Shown: piece by piece, positions 24,647 to 34,613 of the stretch | Layout: every line of letters begins with the position of its first letter | Numbering within the stretch: position 1 is the first letter of the stretch | DNA from: Streptomyces sp. SolWspMP-5a-2 | GTDB lineage: Bacteria; Actinomycetota; Actinomycetes; Streptomycetales; Streptomycetaceae | NCBI RefSeq assembly: GCF_900091845.1 | Contig: NZ_FMCI01000175.1 | Coordinates: forward strand, 1 to 64,000 | Direction: 5' to 3' | Length of the DNA: 64,000 nt | Notes under the pieces: generated by a model | Database searches by the model: none | Told to the model about the DNA's origin: nothing | Seen by the model: the letters and a program-made list of their open reading frames with translations, nothing else | Translations under genes and position numbers: made by a program

Positions 24647-27600
24647 ATGGATCCCGTGCGCTACCGCATCCTCGGCACCACCCAGGCACTCCGGCCCGAC
24701 GGCAGCCCCGTCCCGGTCGGCGGGGCGCGGCTGCGCGCGCTGCTGACCGTGCTCGCCCTGCGGGCCGGCCGCGCCCTGCCCGTCGGCCTGCTGGTCGAGG
24801 AGGTGTGGGACGGCGCCCCGCCCGCCGACGCCCCGGCCGCCGTGCAGGCTCTGGTCGGACGGCTGCGCCGGGTCCTCGGCGCCGACGCCGTCGCCTCCGC
24901 CGAGGGCGGCTACCGGCTCGCCGCCGCCCCCGACGACATCGACCTGCACCGGTTCGAGCGGCTCACCGGCGAGGGCACCCGCGCGCTCGCCGACGGCGAC
25001 CCCGCCAAGGCCGCCGTCGTCCTCGACGACGCCCTCGCCCTGTGGCGCGGCCCCGCCCTCGCCGACCTGCCCGACCGCACCGCCGAGGCGGCCCGCTGGG
25101 AGGCCAGGCGCCTGGACGCCCTGCGCGCCCGGCACACCGCCGCCCTCGCCCTCGGCCACGCCGAGCAGGCGCTGCCCGAGCTGACCGCCCTGTGCGACAG
25201 CCACCCGCTCGACGAACCCCTCCAGGCGCTGCGGCTGCGCGCGCTGCGCGAGGCGGGCCGCTCCGCCGAGGCGCTGGCCGCCTACGACGAGGTGCGCAGG
25301 CTCCTCGCCGACCGGCTCGGCTCCGACCCGGGGCCCGAACTGCGCGCCCTGCACGCGGAGCTGCTCGACACCGGCGCCGCGCCCCCGGCCGGGGCGCCGG
25401 GCGCCGGGCCCGTCCCCGGCAACCTCCGCGCCCGTCTCACCTCCTTCGTCGGACGCGAGGCCGACATCGAGACCATCGGGCAGGACCTCGCCGCGGCCCG
25501 CCTGGTCACGCTGCTGGGGCCCGGTGGCGCAGGGAAGACCCGGCTCTCCCAGGAGGCCGCCGAGAGCGCCCGGCGGACCGCGCGGGACGGCCTGTGGTTC
25601 GCCGAACTGGCACCCGTCGACGACCCGGCCGCCGTCCCCGAGGCGGTGCTCACCGCCGTCGGCGCCCGCGAGACGGTCCTGTACGGCGCGGGCGCCGACG
25701 CGCTGCGGGCCGGTGGCGACCGGCACGACGACCCGGTGGACCGGCTCGCCGAGCACTGCGGACGGCGCCGGATGCTGCTCGTCCTCGACAACTGCGAGCA
25801 CGTCGTCGACGCGGCCGCCCGGCTCGTCGAGGAGCTGCTGGAACGCTGCCCCGAGCTGACCGTCCTCGCCACCAGCCGCGAACCCCTGGGAGTGCCGGGG
25901 GAGTTGCTGCGTCCGGTGGAACCACTGCCCGAGCCGGTCGCGCTGCGGCTGCTCGCCGACCGGGGCGCCGCCGCCCGCCCCGGCTTCCGCGTCGACGCCG
26001 ACGAGGAGACCGCCCGCGCCTGCGCGGAGATCTGCCGCCGTCTCGACGGCCTGCCGCTCGCCATCGAACTGGCCGCGGCCCGGCTGCGGATGCTCACCCC
26101 CCGCCAGATCGCCGACCGCCTCGACGACCGCTTCCGCCTGCTGACCTCCGGCAGCCGCACCGTGCTGCCGCGCCAGCAGACCCTGCGCGCCGTCGTCGAC
26201 TGGTCCTGGGACCTCCTGGACGCGGACGAACGGGCCGTGCTCTGCGGCCTTTCGGTGTTCGCGGGCGGCTGCGACCTGCCCGCGGCCGAGGCCGTCCGCG
26301 GCCCGGCCGCCCTGGAGTCGCTGGGCACGCTCGTCGACAAGTCCCTGGTGGTGGCGGCCCCTTCGGACGACGGCGCGATGCGCTACCGGCTCCTGGAGAC
26401 CGTCGCCGAGTACGCGGGCGAACGGCTCGACGAGTCCGGGGGCCGGGCCGAGGCGGAGCGCGCCCACCTGGTCTACTACCGCGAACTGGCCCGCACCACC
26501 GACGCGGCGCTGCGCGGCGCCGGGCAGCTCGCCGCCGTCAGGACGCTGGAGCGGGAGTACGAGAACCTGCGCACCGCGCTGCGGCACGCCGTCGTCACCG
26601 GGTCCGAGCAGGACGCGATCTGCCTCGTCCTGTCGCTCGCCTGGTACTGGCAGATGCGCGACCTGCGGATCGAGGCCCGCAACTGGTCCCAGGACATCAT
26701 CACGCTCGGCCCCGACCCCTTCGACGGCACCGCGGGCCGCGCCGAGCCGCTCTGGGAGCGCTGCACGGACACCGCGCCGCCCTGGAGCGGCGCGGTCCTC
26801 GCGGAGGCCAGGCGCGGTCTGCACCTCGTCCATCTCGCCTGCATGGACACCGAGTTGGACGCCTGGCAGAGCGACGCCGCCCGGGACAGGCTGGCCGCGA
26901 TCGCCGCGACCTACGAGCCGGGCATGCCGCAGACCTGCCGCATCCCGGGCTCGTACTGGTTCTTCGCCGTCATGCTCACCCGCGACATGGCGGGCGTGCG
27001 CGAGATCGTCGACGCCACCGTCCGCACCTGCCGCGCCACCCCCGGGTACGAGTGGGAGCTGGCCGCCGGTCTCCAGATGCGGGCCAACATCCTCGCCAAC
27101 CGCTCCGACTGGGCGGGCAGCGCGACCCGGGACGCCGACGAGGCGCTGGAGATCTACCGGCGCCTGGGCGACCGCTGGGGCACCGCGGAGGCGCTCTCGG
27201 CGCGCGGTGAGTCCCACGAGCGCAAGGGGGAGTGGGCGCGGGCCGCCGCCGACTACCGGTCCGCCATGGAGCACGCCGAGCACCTCGGTGCCCGCGCCCA
27301 GATCGCGGTCCTGGAGTCCCGGCTGGGCAGCGCGCTGCTGGAGGGCGGCGACATCGAGCGGGGCGAGCGGATGCTGCGGGAGGTGATCGACCGGAGCGAC
27401 GGGTTCGCCAACCAGGCGATGCCCGCGGCCCGGCTGTTCCTCGCGGGCTGGCTCGGCATGACCGGCCGCATCGGCGAGGCCCGCGAGCAACTGCGGCTGC
27501 TGCGCAACGAGTTCGGCATCGCCCACTTCGTCGTCTTCGACGCCCTGATCCTCGGCGCGGAGTCCTGCCTGGAGATCGCCGACGAGCGCTGGGAACCGGC

Positions 27601-27925
27601 CCTGGAGAAGGCGCGGGCGGCGCTCGCCGGTTCGGAGGACCCGCTCTCCATGACGCTCGCCCCCCAGATGCCCGCCTTCTACCTGACCGTCGCGGCCTCC
27701 GCGCTCGCGGCGCTCGACGGCGGCGGCCGGGCCGGGGACGCCGCCCGCTGCCTGGGCGCGGCCGACGCGGACCTTCAGCCGGGGCACGTCAGGAACAGCC
27801 TGGAACGGGACGTCTACGAGCGGGCGGTGCGCCGCACCCGGGCGGTCCTGGGCGAGGCGGAGTACGCGGCCGGGTACGCCGAGGGCGGCGGCCTCTCCGT
27901 CCGGGAGGCCGCCGCCCTGGTCTGA
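24647..27925 (+). CDS. AfsR/SARP-family regulator with NB-ARC-type ATPase and TPR repeats
   Basis: A 1,092-residue transcription activator. Domain order: OmpR-type winged helix (about 10-95), BTAD domain (100-245), ATPase with Walker A GPGGAGKTRL near 290-299 and Walker B LLVLDNCEHV near 378, ATSREPLGVPGE, then a helical TPR-type C-terminus (about 690-1060). Family members such as AfsR control secondary metabolism, often with phosphorylation or ligand input. ATG 24647 lies very close to gagaga; GTG 24656 (VRYRILG) is an equally good start. The next genes, a DrrAB-type exporter, are convergent, 13 nt away. No biosynthetic genes are adjacent, so the target is unknown. Confidence 0.92.
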   Translation: MDPVRYRILGTTQALRPDGSPVPVGGARLRALLTVLALRAGRALPVGLLVEEVWDGAPPADAPAAVQALVGRLRRVLGADAVASAEGGYRLAAAPDDIDLHRFERLTGEGTRALADGDPAKAAVVLDDALALWRGPALADLPDRTAEAARWEARRLDALRARHTAALALGHAEQALPELTALCDSHPLDEPLQALRLRALREAGRSAEALAAYDEVRRLLADRLGSDPGPELRALHAELLDTGAAPPAGAPGAGPVPGNLRARLTSFVGREADIETIGQDLAAARLVTLLGPGGAGKTRLSQEAAESARRTARDGLWFAELAPVDDPAAVPEAVLTAVGARETVLYGAGADALRAGGDRHDDPVDRLAEHCGRRRMLLVLDNCEHVVDAAARLVEELLERCPELTVLATSREPLGVPGELLRPVEPLPEPVALRLLADRGAAARPGFRVDADEETARACAEICRRLDGLPLAIELAAARLRMLTPRQIADRLDDRFRLLTSGSRTVLPRQQTLRAVVDWSWDLLDADERAVLCGLSVFAGGCDLPAAEAVRGPAALESLGTLVDKSLVVAAPSDDGAMRYRLLETVAEYAGERLDESGGRAEAERAHLVYYRELARTTDAALRGAGQLAAVRTLEREYENLRTALRHAVVTGSEQDAICLVLSLAWYWQMRDLRIEARNWSQDIITLGPDPFDGTAGRAEPLWERCTDTAPPWSGAVLAEARRGLHLVHLACMDTELDAWQSDAARDRLAAIAATYEPGMPQTCRIPGSYWFFAVMLTRDMAGVREIVDATVRTCRATPGYEWELAAGLQMRANILANRSDWAGSATRDADEALEIYRRLGDRWGTAEALSARGESHERKGEWARAAADYRSAMEHAEHLGARAQIAVLESRLGSALLEGGDIERGERMLREVIDRSDGFANQAMPAARLFLAGWLGMTGRIGEAREQLRLLRNEFGIAHFVVFDALILGAESCLEIADERWEPALEKARAALAGSEDPLSMTLAPQMPAFYLTVAASALAALDGGGRAGDAARCLGAADADLQPGHVRNSLERDVYERAVRRTRAVLGEAEYAAGYAEGGGLSVREAAALV

Positions 27926-27938
27926 CGAGCCGTCAGGG

Positions 27939-28757
27939 TCAACTCTTGGTGCGGAATTTGTGGATCGCGATCGGCGCCATCACCGCGGTGATCGCCACCG
28001 ACCAGCCGAGGGTGATCCACAGGTCGTGGGCGACCGGGCCGCCCACCATCAGACCGCGCGCCGCGTCGGCCAGCGTGGAGAGCGGGTTGTAGTCGGTGAA
28101 GTGCTGGAGCCAGCCCGGCATCGACTGGGTCGGCGCGAAGATCGACGAGCCGAACTGGAGCGGGAACAGCACCAGGAAGCCCATCGCCTGCACGGACTGC
28201 GCGCTCTTCAGGACCACGCCCAGGGTGAGGAACACCCACATGATCGACGAGGCGAACACGGTGGAGAGCGCGACCGCGCCGAGCAGCCCGGTCCAGCTCG
28301 TGATGTGGAAGCCGACCAGCACGGCGACGATCATCAGCACGGCCGTCGCGAAGAGCATCCGCGTCAGCTCCACCGAGATCTTCGCGAACAGCACCGAGCC
28401 GCGTCCGATCGGCAGCGACCGGAACCGGTCCATGACACCGGAGTTGAAGTCCTGGCTGAACCCGGTGCCGACGCCCTGCGACAGCGTCATGCTCATCATC
28501 GCGATCATGCCGGGGATGACGTACTGCACGTAGCCGTCCTGGCCGCCGCCCAGGGCCTGTCCGATCGAGCCGCCGAAGACGTACACGAACAGCAGGGTGA
28601 AGACGATCGGCATCAGCAGCGCGTCGAACATCGACTCGGGGTCCTGCCGGATCCACAGCAGGTTGCGGCGGATCAGGGCGCCGGTGTGGCGCAGGTGCCC
28701 GCGCAGCGGGATGCGGGCGTCGGCGGTGCCGGGCGGGGTGACGGTGGCGGCGCTCAT
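27939..28757 (-). CDS. ABC-2 type transporter permease (DrrB-like)
   Basis: A 272-residue membrane permease with six helices, similar to daunorubicin exporter DrrB. RNLLWIRQDPESMFDALLMPI precedes the first helix in the form usual for the family (string shown spans the cytoplasmic lead), and FVYVFGGSIG, MSMTLSQGVGTGF and LVLFPLQFGSSIF are typical. Its ATG overlaps the stop of the ATPase gene as ATGA, so the two are coupled. Together they probably export a hydrophobic compound, giving self-resistance or lipid transport; substrate unknown. Confidence 0.92.
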   Translation of the reverse strand: MSAATVTPPGTADARIPLRGHLRHTGALIRRNLLWIRQDPESMFDALLMPIVFTLLFVYVFGGSIGQALGGGQDGYVQYVIPGMIAMMSMTLSQGVGTGFSQDFNSGVMDRFRSLPIGRGSVLFAKISVELTRMLFATAVLMIVAVLVGFHITSWTGLLGAVALSTVFASSIMWVFLTLGVVLKSAQSVQAMGFLVLFPLQFGSSIFAPTQSMPGWLQHFTDYNPLSTLADAARGLMVGGPVAHDLWITLGWSVAITAVMAPIAIHKFRTKS

Positions 28758-29779
28758 ACGGCGACCTCCTCGCGGGTCTCGGCGGGCACGGTGTCCTGCG
28801 GGGCACTGGCGCGGTGGCCGGTGAGCGACAGGAACACCTCGTCCAGGCTGGGCAGTTCGGTGGTGATGGAGCCGATCGTGACGCCGAGCGCGGTGACCGC
28901 GCCGACCACCGCGGTGAGCTGGTCGTCGCTGAGGATCGGGACCAGGCAGCTCCCGGTCTCGGTGTCGACGACGGTGCTGGCGAGCCCGGTGATGCCGAGG
29001 CCGTCGAGGTGGGCGGCGAGCGCGCGCAGCCGCAGCGGATCGGCGGGCCGCACCCGCAGGGTCCGGCCGCCGACCTTCGCCTTCAGGTCGTCGATGGCGC
29101 CGCCCGCGATGACCTTGCCGCGGTCCACGACGGTCAGCTCGGAGGCGAGCTGCTCGGCCTCCTCCATGTACTGGGTGGTCAGCAGCACGGTGACGCCCTC
29201 GCCGACCATCGACGTGACCTCGGCCCACACCTCGTTGCGGGTGCGCGGGTCGAGACCGGTGGTGGGCTCGTCGAGGAAGAGGACCTGGGGGCGCCCGATC
29301 ATCGAGGCGGCGAGGTCGAGGCGGCGCCGCATGCCGCCGGAGTAGGTGGACGTCGGGCGCTTGGCGGCCTCGGTGAGGGAGAACCGCTCCAGCAGCTCGT
29401 CGGCGCGGGCCCGCGCGGTCTTGCGGGGCAGATCGAGCAGCCGCCCGATCATGTACAGGTTCTCCCAGCCGGGCAGCTTCTCGTCGACCGAGGCGTACTG
29501 CCCGGTCAGACCTATCACCCGGCGCAGCTGCCGCGGCTGTCGCAGCACGTCGTACCCGGCCACGGTGGCCGAGCCGGTGTCCGGGGTGATCAGGGTGGAG
29601 AGGATGCGCACCAGGGTGGTCTTGCCCGCCCCGTTGGGTCCGAGCACACCCATCACGGTGCCCTCGCGCACGTCCAGGTCGACACCGTCCAGCGCCCTGG
29701 TCTCGCCGTAGTGCTTGACCAGCCCCCGTACGGTGACAGCGCTCCCCGCGCCGCTGGGGTTGTCGTCGATTCGCGTCAT
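28754..29779 (-). CDS. ABC transporter ATP-binding protein (DrrA-like)
   Basis: A 341-residue ATPase of the daunorubicin-resistance DrrA group. Walker A is GPNGAGKTTLV near residue 42, signature YSGGMRRRLDLA, Walker B VLFLDEPTTGLDPRTR, H-loop TTQYMEEAEQL. The C-terminal 100 residues hold the DrrA-type regulatory extension including LPSLDEVFLSLTGH. ATG 29779 (MTRIDD) is chosen over upstream codons. The permease gene follows with an ATGA overlap. Divergent partner: none; panB ends 140 nt upstream in the same direction. Confidence 0.93.
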   Translation of the reverse strand: MTRIDDNPSGAGSAVTVRGLVKHYGETRALDGVDLDVREGTVMGVLGPNGAGKTTLVRILSTLITPDTGSATVAGYDVLRQPRQLRRVIGLTGQYASVDEKLPGWENLYMIGRLLDLPRKTARARADELLERFSLTEAAKRPTSTYSGGMRRRLDLAASMIGRPQVLFLDEPTTGLDPRTRNEVWAEVTSMVGEGVTVLLTTQYMEEAEQLASELTVVDRGKVIAGGAIDDLKAKVGGRTLRVRPADPLRLRALAAHLDGLGITGLASTVVDTETGSCLVPILSDDQLTAVVGAVTALGVTIGSITTELPSLDEVFLSLTGHRASAPQDTVPAETREEVAV

Positions 29780-29868
29780 GGGGCACAGACTGGCAGCGCC
29801 GACCGACAAACGACCGACAGCGGACCTACAGCGACCCGCCGGCCACCGACAGGGGGGCGGACGGCGGC

Positions 29869-29902
29869 GCGGCCCGCCGGTGGGGGAAGTCCGGCGGGCC
29901 GC
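29869..29902 (-). terminator. Terminator of panB
   Basis: Perfect 12-nt arms gcggcccgccgg/ccggcgggccgc with a 10-nt loop, 17 nt after the panB stop on the minus strand. Confidence 0.75.
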
Positions 29903-29918
29903 TCCGTGCCGCAGTGGA

Positions 29919-30785
29919 TCAGTGGACGGAGTTCTCCTCCGCCGGGAACGCGCCGCCGACCACGTCGTCGGCGAAGGCGCGCACCGCGTCGCCCATCACC
30001 TCGCGCAGCCCGGCGTACTTCTTGACGAACTTCGGCACCCGGCCCGGGGTCAGCCCCATCATGTCGGTCCAGACCAGGACCTGGGCGTCGGTGTCGGGGC
30101 CCGCGCCGATCCCGACGGTCGGGATGTGCAGCACCGAGGTGACCTCGGCCGCCAGCTCGGCGGGCACCAGCTCAAGGACGACCGCGAACGCGCCCGCGTC
30201 CTGCACGGCCTTCGCGTCCCGCAGGAGTTGCTGCGCGGCCTCCTCGCCGCGGCCCTGCACCCGGTAGCCCATGGCGTTCACGGACTGCGGGGTGAGGCCG
30301 ATGTGCGCCATGACCGGGATGCCGGACTCGACGAGCAGCTCGATCTGCCGGTGCGAGCGCTCACCGCCCTCCAGCTTGACGGCGCCCACCCCGGCCTCCT
30401 TGACCAGCCGGGTCGCCGAGCGCAGCGCCTGCACCGGGCCCTCCTGGTAGGAGCCGAAGGGGAGGTCGCCGACGATCAGCGAGCGCCGGGTGCCGCGGAC
30501 CACCGCGGCGGCCAGCATCGTCATCTCGTCGAGGGTGACGGGCACGGTGCTCTCGTACCCGAGGTGGCAGTTGCCCGCCGAGTCGCCGACGAGCAGGACC
30601 GGGATGCCGGTCTCGTCGAAGACGGACGCGGTCATCGCGTCGTAGGCGGTGAGCATGGGCCACTTCTCGCCGCGCTCCTTGGCGAGGGTGATGTCGCGCA
30701 CGGTGATGCGACGTGTGCCCTTGCCCCCGTACAGCGCCTTGCCGCTGTCGGAGGGCTTGTCGTGGGCAGCCGAAAGCTGCGTCAT
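29919..30785 (-). CDS. panB: 3-methyl-2-oxobutanoate hydroxymethyltransferase
   Basis: A 288-residue TIM-barrel enzyme of pantothenate synthesis; it adds a hydroxymethyl group from 5,10-methylene-THF to alpha-ketoisovalerate. Metal and substrate residues fall in LTAYDAMTASVFDETG, LLVGDSAGNCHLGY (Asp of the Mg site; family usually VGDSxGM) and KLEGG. The terminal PFVKxY-type segment reads VPKFVKKYAGL. About 20 extra N-terminal residues precede the barrel. A gaaggag site is in front of ATG 30785. It stands alone; panC and panD are not in the window. Confidence 0.96.
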   Translation of the reverse strand: MTQLSAAHDKPSDSGKALYGGKGTRRITVRDITLAKERGEKWPMLTAYDAMTASVFDETGIPVLLVGDSAGNCHLGYESTVPVTLDEMTMLAAAVVRGTRRSLIVGDLPFGSYQEGPVQALRSATRLVKEAGVGAVKLEGGERSHRQIELLVESGIPVMAHIGLTPQSVNAMGYRVQGRGEEAAQQLLRDAKAVQDAGAFAVVLELVPAELAAEVTSVLHIPTVGIGAGPDTDAQVLVWTDMMGLTPGRVPKFVKKYAGLREVMGDAVRAFADDVVGGAFPAEENSVH

Positions 30786-30972
30786 CGCAACGGCTCCTTC
30801 AAGTCATCTCGAGGCACCCTGACGGCGTCCCCGGATCTCCTCCATGGTGGCATCCCGGGTGGCGCGCTGCCAGACCGGTGCGCGCGAGGTCGGTCACCCC
30901 GGGGCCTACGACCGGCGGCCTAGGTCCGATTCCAAGGATCGGGCAAAGGTTCGACGGCACTCCGTAAAGGAT

Positions 30973-31001
30973 TTCCAATACGAGACGGTTCCGTATTGGA
31001 A
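30973..31001 (+). promoter_or_regulatory. Inverted-repeat operator before the DHA2 exporter
   Basis: Perfect 10-nt arms TTCCAATACG (30973-30982) and CGTATTGGAA (30992-31001) with a 9-nt spacer agacggttc. It ends 20 nt before the ATG and is A/T-rich against its surroundings, so it likely overlaps the core promoter. The TetR gene downstream of the exporter is the obvious candidate to bind it. Confidence 0.82.
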
Positions 31002-31021
31002 TTGCTTCTAGGGTCGTGCCC

Positions 31022-32620
31022 ATGACTACTCCTGCCGACCGGGTCGGCGAAGCCCCCCGGATACCCGAGGCGGTGCACCGGCGCCGCTGGGCGATCCTCG
31101 GCGTGCTGATGCTGAGCCTGCTGATCGTGGTGCTCGACAACTCGATCCTGAACGTCGCCGTCAAGACGATCTCCACCCCCGCGCCCACCGGACTGGGCGC
31201 CACCCAGAGCCAGTTGGAGTGGGCGATCAACGCCTACACCCTCGTCTTCGCGGGCCTGCTGTTCAGCGCCGGGCTCCTCGGCGACCGGCTCGGCCGCAAG
31301 AAGATCCTGCTCGGCGGCCTCGTCGTGTTCGGCCTCGGCTCCGCCCTCGCCGCCGAGTCCGGCACGCCCGCCCAGCTCATCGCGTTCCGCGCGGTCATGG
31401 GCCTGGGCGCCGCGTTCGTGATGCCGGCGACCCTCGCCGTCCTCATGAACGTCTTCGAGCGCGAGGAGCAGCCCAAGGCCATCGGCATCTGGGCGGGCGG
31501 CGTCGGCCTCGCCATCGCCATCGGCCCGATCACCGGCGGCGTCCTCCTCGACCACTTCTGGTGGGGCTCGGTCTTCCTCATCAACGTGCCGATCGTGCTG
31601 ATCGCGCTCGTCCTGATGGTGTGGCTGGTGCCCGACTCCCGCGACCCGCGCCCCGGCCGGATCGACCCGGTCGGCGTCGTGCTCTCCGTCGTCGGCCTGG
31701 TCCTGCTCGTCTACGGCATCATCAAGGGCGGCGAACTCGCCGACTTCACCGACGCCAAGGTGCTGTCGACCATCGGCGCGGGCATCGCCGTCCTCATCGC
31801 CTTCGTGGTGTTCGAGAAGCGCAGCGACCACCCCTCGCTGGACGTCACCTACTTCCGCAACAAGGTCTTCTCGGCCGCCATGGCCGCCATCGCGCTGGTC
31901 TTCTTCGCGCTGATGGGCGTCACCTTCTTCGCCGTCTTCTACACCCAGAGCGTGCGCGGCTACACGCCGTTGCAGACCGGCCTGCTGATGCTCCCGCTGG
32001 CCGTCGCGCAGCTCATCTTCGCGCCGCGCGCCCGGCTGGTCGTCGACCGGTTCGGCAACCGGGCCACCACCACCGCCGGAATGCTGATCATCGCCGCGAT
32101 GCTGGCCGCCTTCGCCACCCTCGACGCGAAGACCCCGATCTGGCTCCTGGAGGTCATCTTCTTCCTCATGGGCACCGGCATGGCGCACATCATGACGCCG
32201 ACCAGCGTCGTCATCATGCAGGCCCTGCCCCGCGAGAAGGCGGGCTCCGCGTCCGCGCTCAGCAACACCTTCCGGCAGGTCGGCGGCGCGCTCGGCATCG
32301 CCGTCCTCGGCTCGGTGCTCTCCACCGCCTACCGCAACGGCATCGAGGGCAGCCTCGGCGCCCTCCCGGCCGGGCTGCGCGGCACCGCGGGCGAGTCCAT
32401 CGAGGCCACCCTCGGCATCGCCGAGAAGCTCGGCCCGCGCGGCGCGGCCCTGGTCACCCCGGCCCACGACGCCTTCCTGCACGCGATGCACGTCACCGCC
32501 GTCTGGGGCGCGGGCGTCGCGCTCGTCGGCGCCGTCGTGGTGGCCCTCTTCCTGCCCGGCAGGCCGCAGGCCCGCCCGCAGGACGCCGACGAGAAGGAGC
32601 TGGCCGCCGCCCGGGAGTGA
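31022..32620 (+). CDS. DHA2-family MFS multidrug exporter
   Basis: A 532-residue, 14-helix drug:proton antiporter of the EmrB/QacA group. The helix 1 motif reads [13 protein letters not shown], loop 2-3 has [11 protein letters not shown], and the antiporter motif C lies around [21 protein letters not shown] 31022 is used; a GTG two codons earlier is also in frame. Start lies 20 nt after a strong inverted repeat. A TetR gene follows 60 nt downstream in the same direction, a common arrangement for an inducible resistance unit. Confidence 0.93.
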   Translation: MTTPADRVGEAPRIPEAVHRRRWAILGVLMLSLLIVVLDNSILNVAVKTISTPAPTGLGATQSQLEWAINAYTLVFAGLLFSAGLLGDRLGRKKILLGGLVVFGLGSALAAESGTPAQLIAFRAVMGLGAAFVMPATLAVLMNVFEREEQPKAIGIWAGGVGLAIAIGPITGGVLLDHFWWGSVFLINVPIVLIALVLMVWLVPDSRDPRPGRIDPVGVVLSVVGLVLLVYGIIKGGELADFTDAKVLSTIGAGIAVLIAFVVFEKRSDHPSLDVTYFRNKVFSAAMAAIALVFFALMGVTFFAVFYTQSVRGYTPLQTGLLMLPLAVAQLIFAPRARLVVDRFGNRATTTAGMLIIAAMLAAFATLDAKTPIWLLEVIFFLMGTGMAHIMTPTSVVIMQALPREKAGSASALSNTFRQVGGALGIAVLGSVLSTAYRNGIEGSLGALPAGLRGTAGESIEATLGIAEKLGPRGAALVTPAHDAFLHAMHVTAVWGAGVALVGAVVVALFLPGRPQARPQDADEKELAAARE

Positions 32621-32680
32621 CGGTTCGCCGGCACCGGCGCACGGGGGACAATCGCTCCACGTCGAGGAAGGGACGCAAGG

Positions 32681-33310
32681 GTGAGCCTGGCCGACAGCGC
32701 AGCCGAATCCGGTGGCCCCGCACGCGGACGCCCCCGCAGCGAGGCAGCCGAACGGGCCATCGTCGAGGGCGTGATGAAGCTCCTGGAGGACGGCGTCCCG
32801 CTCGCCGAGCTGTCCATCGAGCGCATCGCCAGGACCGCGGGCGTCGGCAAGGCCACCATCTACCGGCGCTGGCCGGGCAAGGAGGAACTCTTCGTCGACG
32901 TCGTCCGGTGCGCCGAGCCCGCCGACCCGGAGCTGCCCGGCACCTCGATGCGGGACGACCTCGTCGCCGTCCTCGAACAACTGCGCAGACGGGGTCTGGT
33001 GAGCCGCTCCTCGGTCCTGCTGCACAACGTGTTCGCGCAGATGAAGAGCAGCCCCAAGGTCTGGAAGGCCTACCACGCGGCGGTCGTCGACCCGCGGCGC
33101 AGACTCCAGCTGGAGATCCTGCGCCGCGGCCAGGCGGCCGGTGAACTCCGCGCCGACGTCGACATCGACCTCCTCAACGACTGCTTCGTCGGTCCCATGC
33201 TGGTGCGCACGGTGATGCGCCCGGACGCCGAACTGCCCGCCGGACTCTCCGAGCAGATCGTCGACACCCTGCTCGCCGGACTACGCCCCGTCAGTTCGCC
33301 CAGCGCGTAG
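32681..33310 (+). CDS. TetR/AcrR family regulator (likely represses the adjacent exporter)
   Basis: A 209-residue repressor with HTH ARTAGVGKATIYRRWPGKEELF at about residues 50-71 (shown here by its key turn GVGKATIYRRW) and a TetR_C_16/33-like helical C-terminus. GTG 32681 has gaagggacgcaag before it. Placed directly after the exporter gene, it probably regulates the unit by the 29-bp inverted repeat at 30973-31001; its ligand would be an exporter substrate. Confidence 0.9.
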   Translation: MSLADSAAESGGPARGRPRSEAAERAIVEGVMKLLEDGVPLAELSIERIARTAGVGKATIYRRWPGKEELFVDVVRCAEPADPELPGTSMRDDLVAVLEQLRRRGLVSRSSVLLHNVFAQMKSSPKVWKAYHAAVVDPRRRLQLEILRRGQAAGELRADVDIDLLNDCFVGPMLVRTVMRPDAELPAGLSEQIVDTLLAGLRPVSSPSA

Positions 33311-33494
33311 CGCCGCTGTGAGCGTTGTGTCACAGAGCGCTGTTTCCCCGCCGCGGACGGAACTCCCGGCACCCGTCCGTTCGTCCTTTGCCCGTACGGC
33401 CGTCATGGGACGGCGGAACGGACCCGATCATCCCCTAGGGTCTTCAGGACACGGGGGGACGGACGGCATGCACGGCAGGCAGTGAGGCGACGGT

Positions 33495-34553
33495 ATGGCG
33501 CAACAGGCGTACGTGACGGAGACGGACGACGGCGGCTCGGGTCCCGAGCGCCGGGTGACCCGGTTCCGGCGCCTGGTGTCCCGCGGGGTGTCCGGCTGGC
33601 GCGGCGACCCCCGGATCTGGCGGCGCGGCCTGGTGCTCGCGGCGATCGCGGCGGTCCTCGCGCTGGTGATGGTGCTGCACGCGCAGATCCCCAACCGGAT
33701 CGGCAACCTCGGCAGCCTCACCGAGACGTTCCTGCCCTGGATCGGCGTACTCGTGGTGCTGCTGCTCCTGCTCGCCCTGGTGCGCAGGTCGGCGACGGCG
33801 CTGATCGCCGTGGTGCTGCCCGGGGCGGTCTGGCTGAACCTCTTCGGCGGGCTCCTGTTCGACAAGGCCGAGGGCGCGGGCACCTCCGGCGACCTCACGG
33901 TGGCCACCCACAACGTCAACGCCGACAACGCCGACCCGTCCGGCACCGCCCGCGACGTGGCCGCCTCCGGCGCCGACGTGGTCGCCCTGGAGGAACTCTC
34001 CACCTCGGCCGCCCCGGTCTACGTGAAGGCCCTCGCCTCCACCTACCGCTACCACTCGGTGCAGGGCACCGTCGGGCTCTGGAGCAAGTACCCGATGACC
34101 GGCGTGAAGTCCGTCGACATCAAGCTCGGCTGGACCCGCGCGATGCGCGCCGCCGTGGACACCCCCGAGGGCGCCGTCGCCGTCTACGTCGCCCACCTGC
34201 CCTCGGTGCGGGTGAAGCTGGAGGCCGGGTTCACCGCCCGGCAGCGCGACACCAGCGCCGACGCCCTGGGCGAGGCGATCGCCGACGAGCCGCTCTCCCG
34301 GAAAATCCTCCTCGGCGACCTGAACGGCACCATGAACGACCGCTCCCTCAACGGCGTCACCTCGCAGCTCCGCTCCACCCAGGGCGCCGCGGGCAACGGG
34401 TTCGGGTTCAGCTGGCCCGCCGCGTTCCCGATGGCCAGGATCGACCAGATCATGGTCAAGGACGTGGAGCCCATCACCTCCTGGACGCTGCCGAGGACCG
34501 GGAGCGACCACCTCCCGGTGGCTGCCCGTGTGAAGCTCGACACGGACTCGTAA
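33495..34553 (+). CDS. Endonuclease/exonuclease/phosphatase-family membrane protein
   Basis: A 352-residue protein with three N-terminal membrane helices (about 45-130) and an extracytoplasmic EEP domain. The metal and catalytic motifs are VATHNVNADN, VVALEEL, LLGDLNGTMND and GSDHLPVAAR, so the active-site His, Asp and Asn are all kept. Such proteins are phosphodiesterases acting on lipids, nucleotides or surface polymers; the substrate here is unknown. Start ATG 33495 with gaggcgac in front. Confidence 0.9.
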   Translation: MAQQAYVTETDDGGSGPERRVTRFRRLVSRGVSGWRGDPRIWRRGLVLAAIAAVLALVMVLHAQIPNRIGNLGSLTETFLPWIGVLVVLLLLLALVRRSATALIAVVLPGAVWLNLFGGLLFDKAEGAGTSGDLTVATHNVNADNADPSGTARDVAASGADVVALEELSTSAAPVYVKALASTYRYHSVQGTVGLWSKYPMTGVKSVDIKLGWTRAMRAAVDTPEGAVAVYVAHLPSVRVKLEAGFTARQRDTSADALGEAIADEPLSRKILLGDLNGTMNDRSLNGVTSQLRSTQGAAGNGFGFSWPAAFPMARIDQIMVKDVEPITSWTLPRTGSDHLPVAARVKLDTDS

Positions 34554-34583
34554 CCCGCCGGAATACTGAGCCTGGGAGGCTTT

Positions 34584-34613
34584 GTTCCGTCCCTGAACAT
34601 ACAGAGACGGAAC
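34584..34613 (+). promoter_or_regulatory. Inverted repeat before the MFS gene
   Basis: Arms GTTCCGTC (34584-34591) and GACGGAAC (34606-34613) with a 14-nt spacer, nested within a wider pair tgagcct (34567-34573) / aggctca (34626-34632). A/T-rich in the middle. It may be an operator for an unlinked regulator, or the outer arms may end the upstream transcript. Confidence 0.65.

Noticed and set aside
24635-27787. Long antisense open frame over the AfsR-like gene
   Set aside because: No motif and wrong codon bias; the plus strand has clear Walker and HTH motifs.
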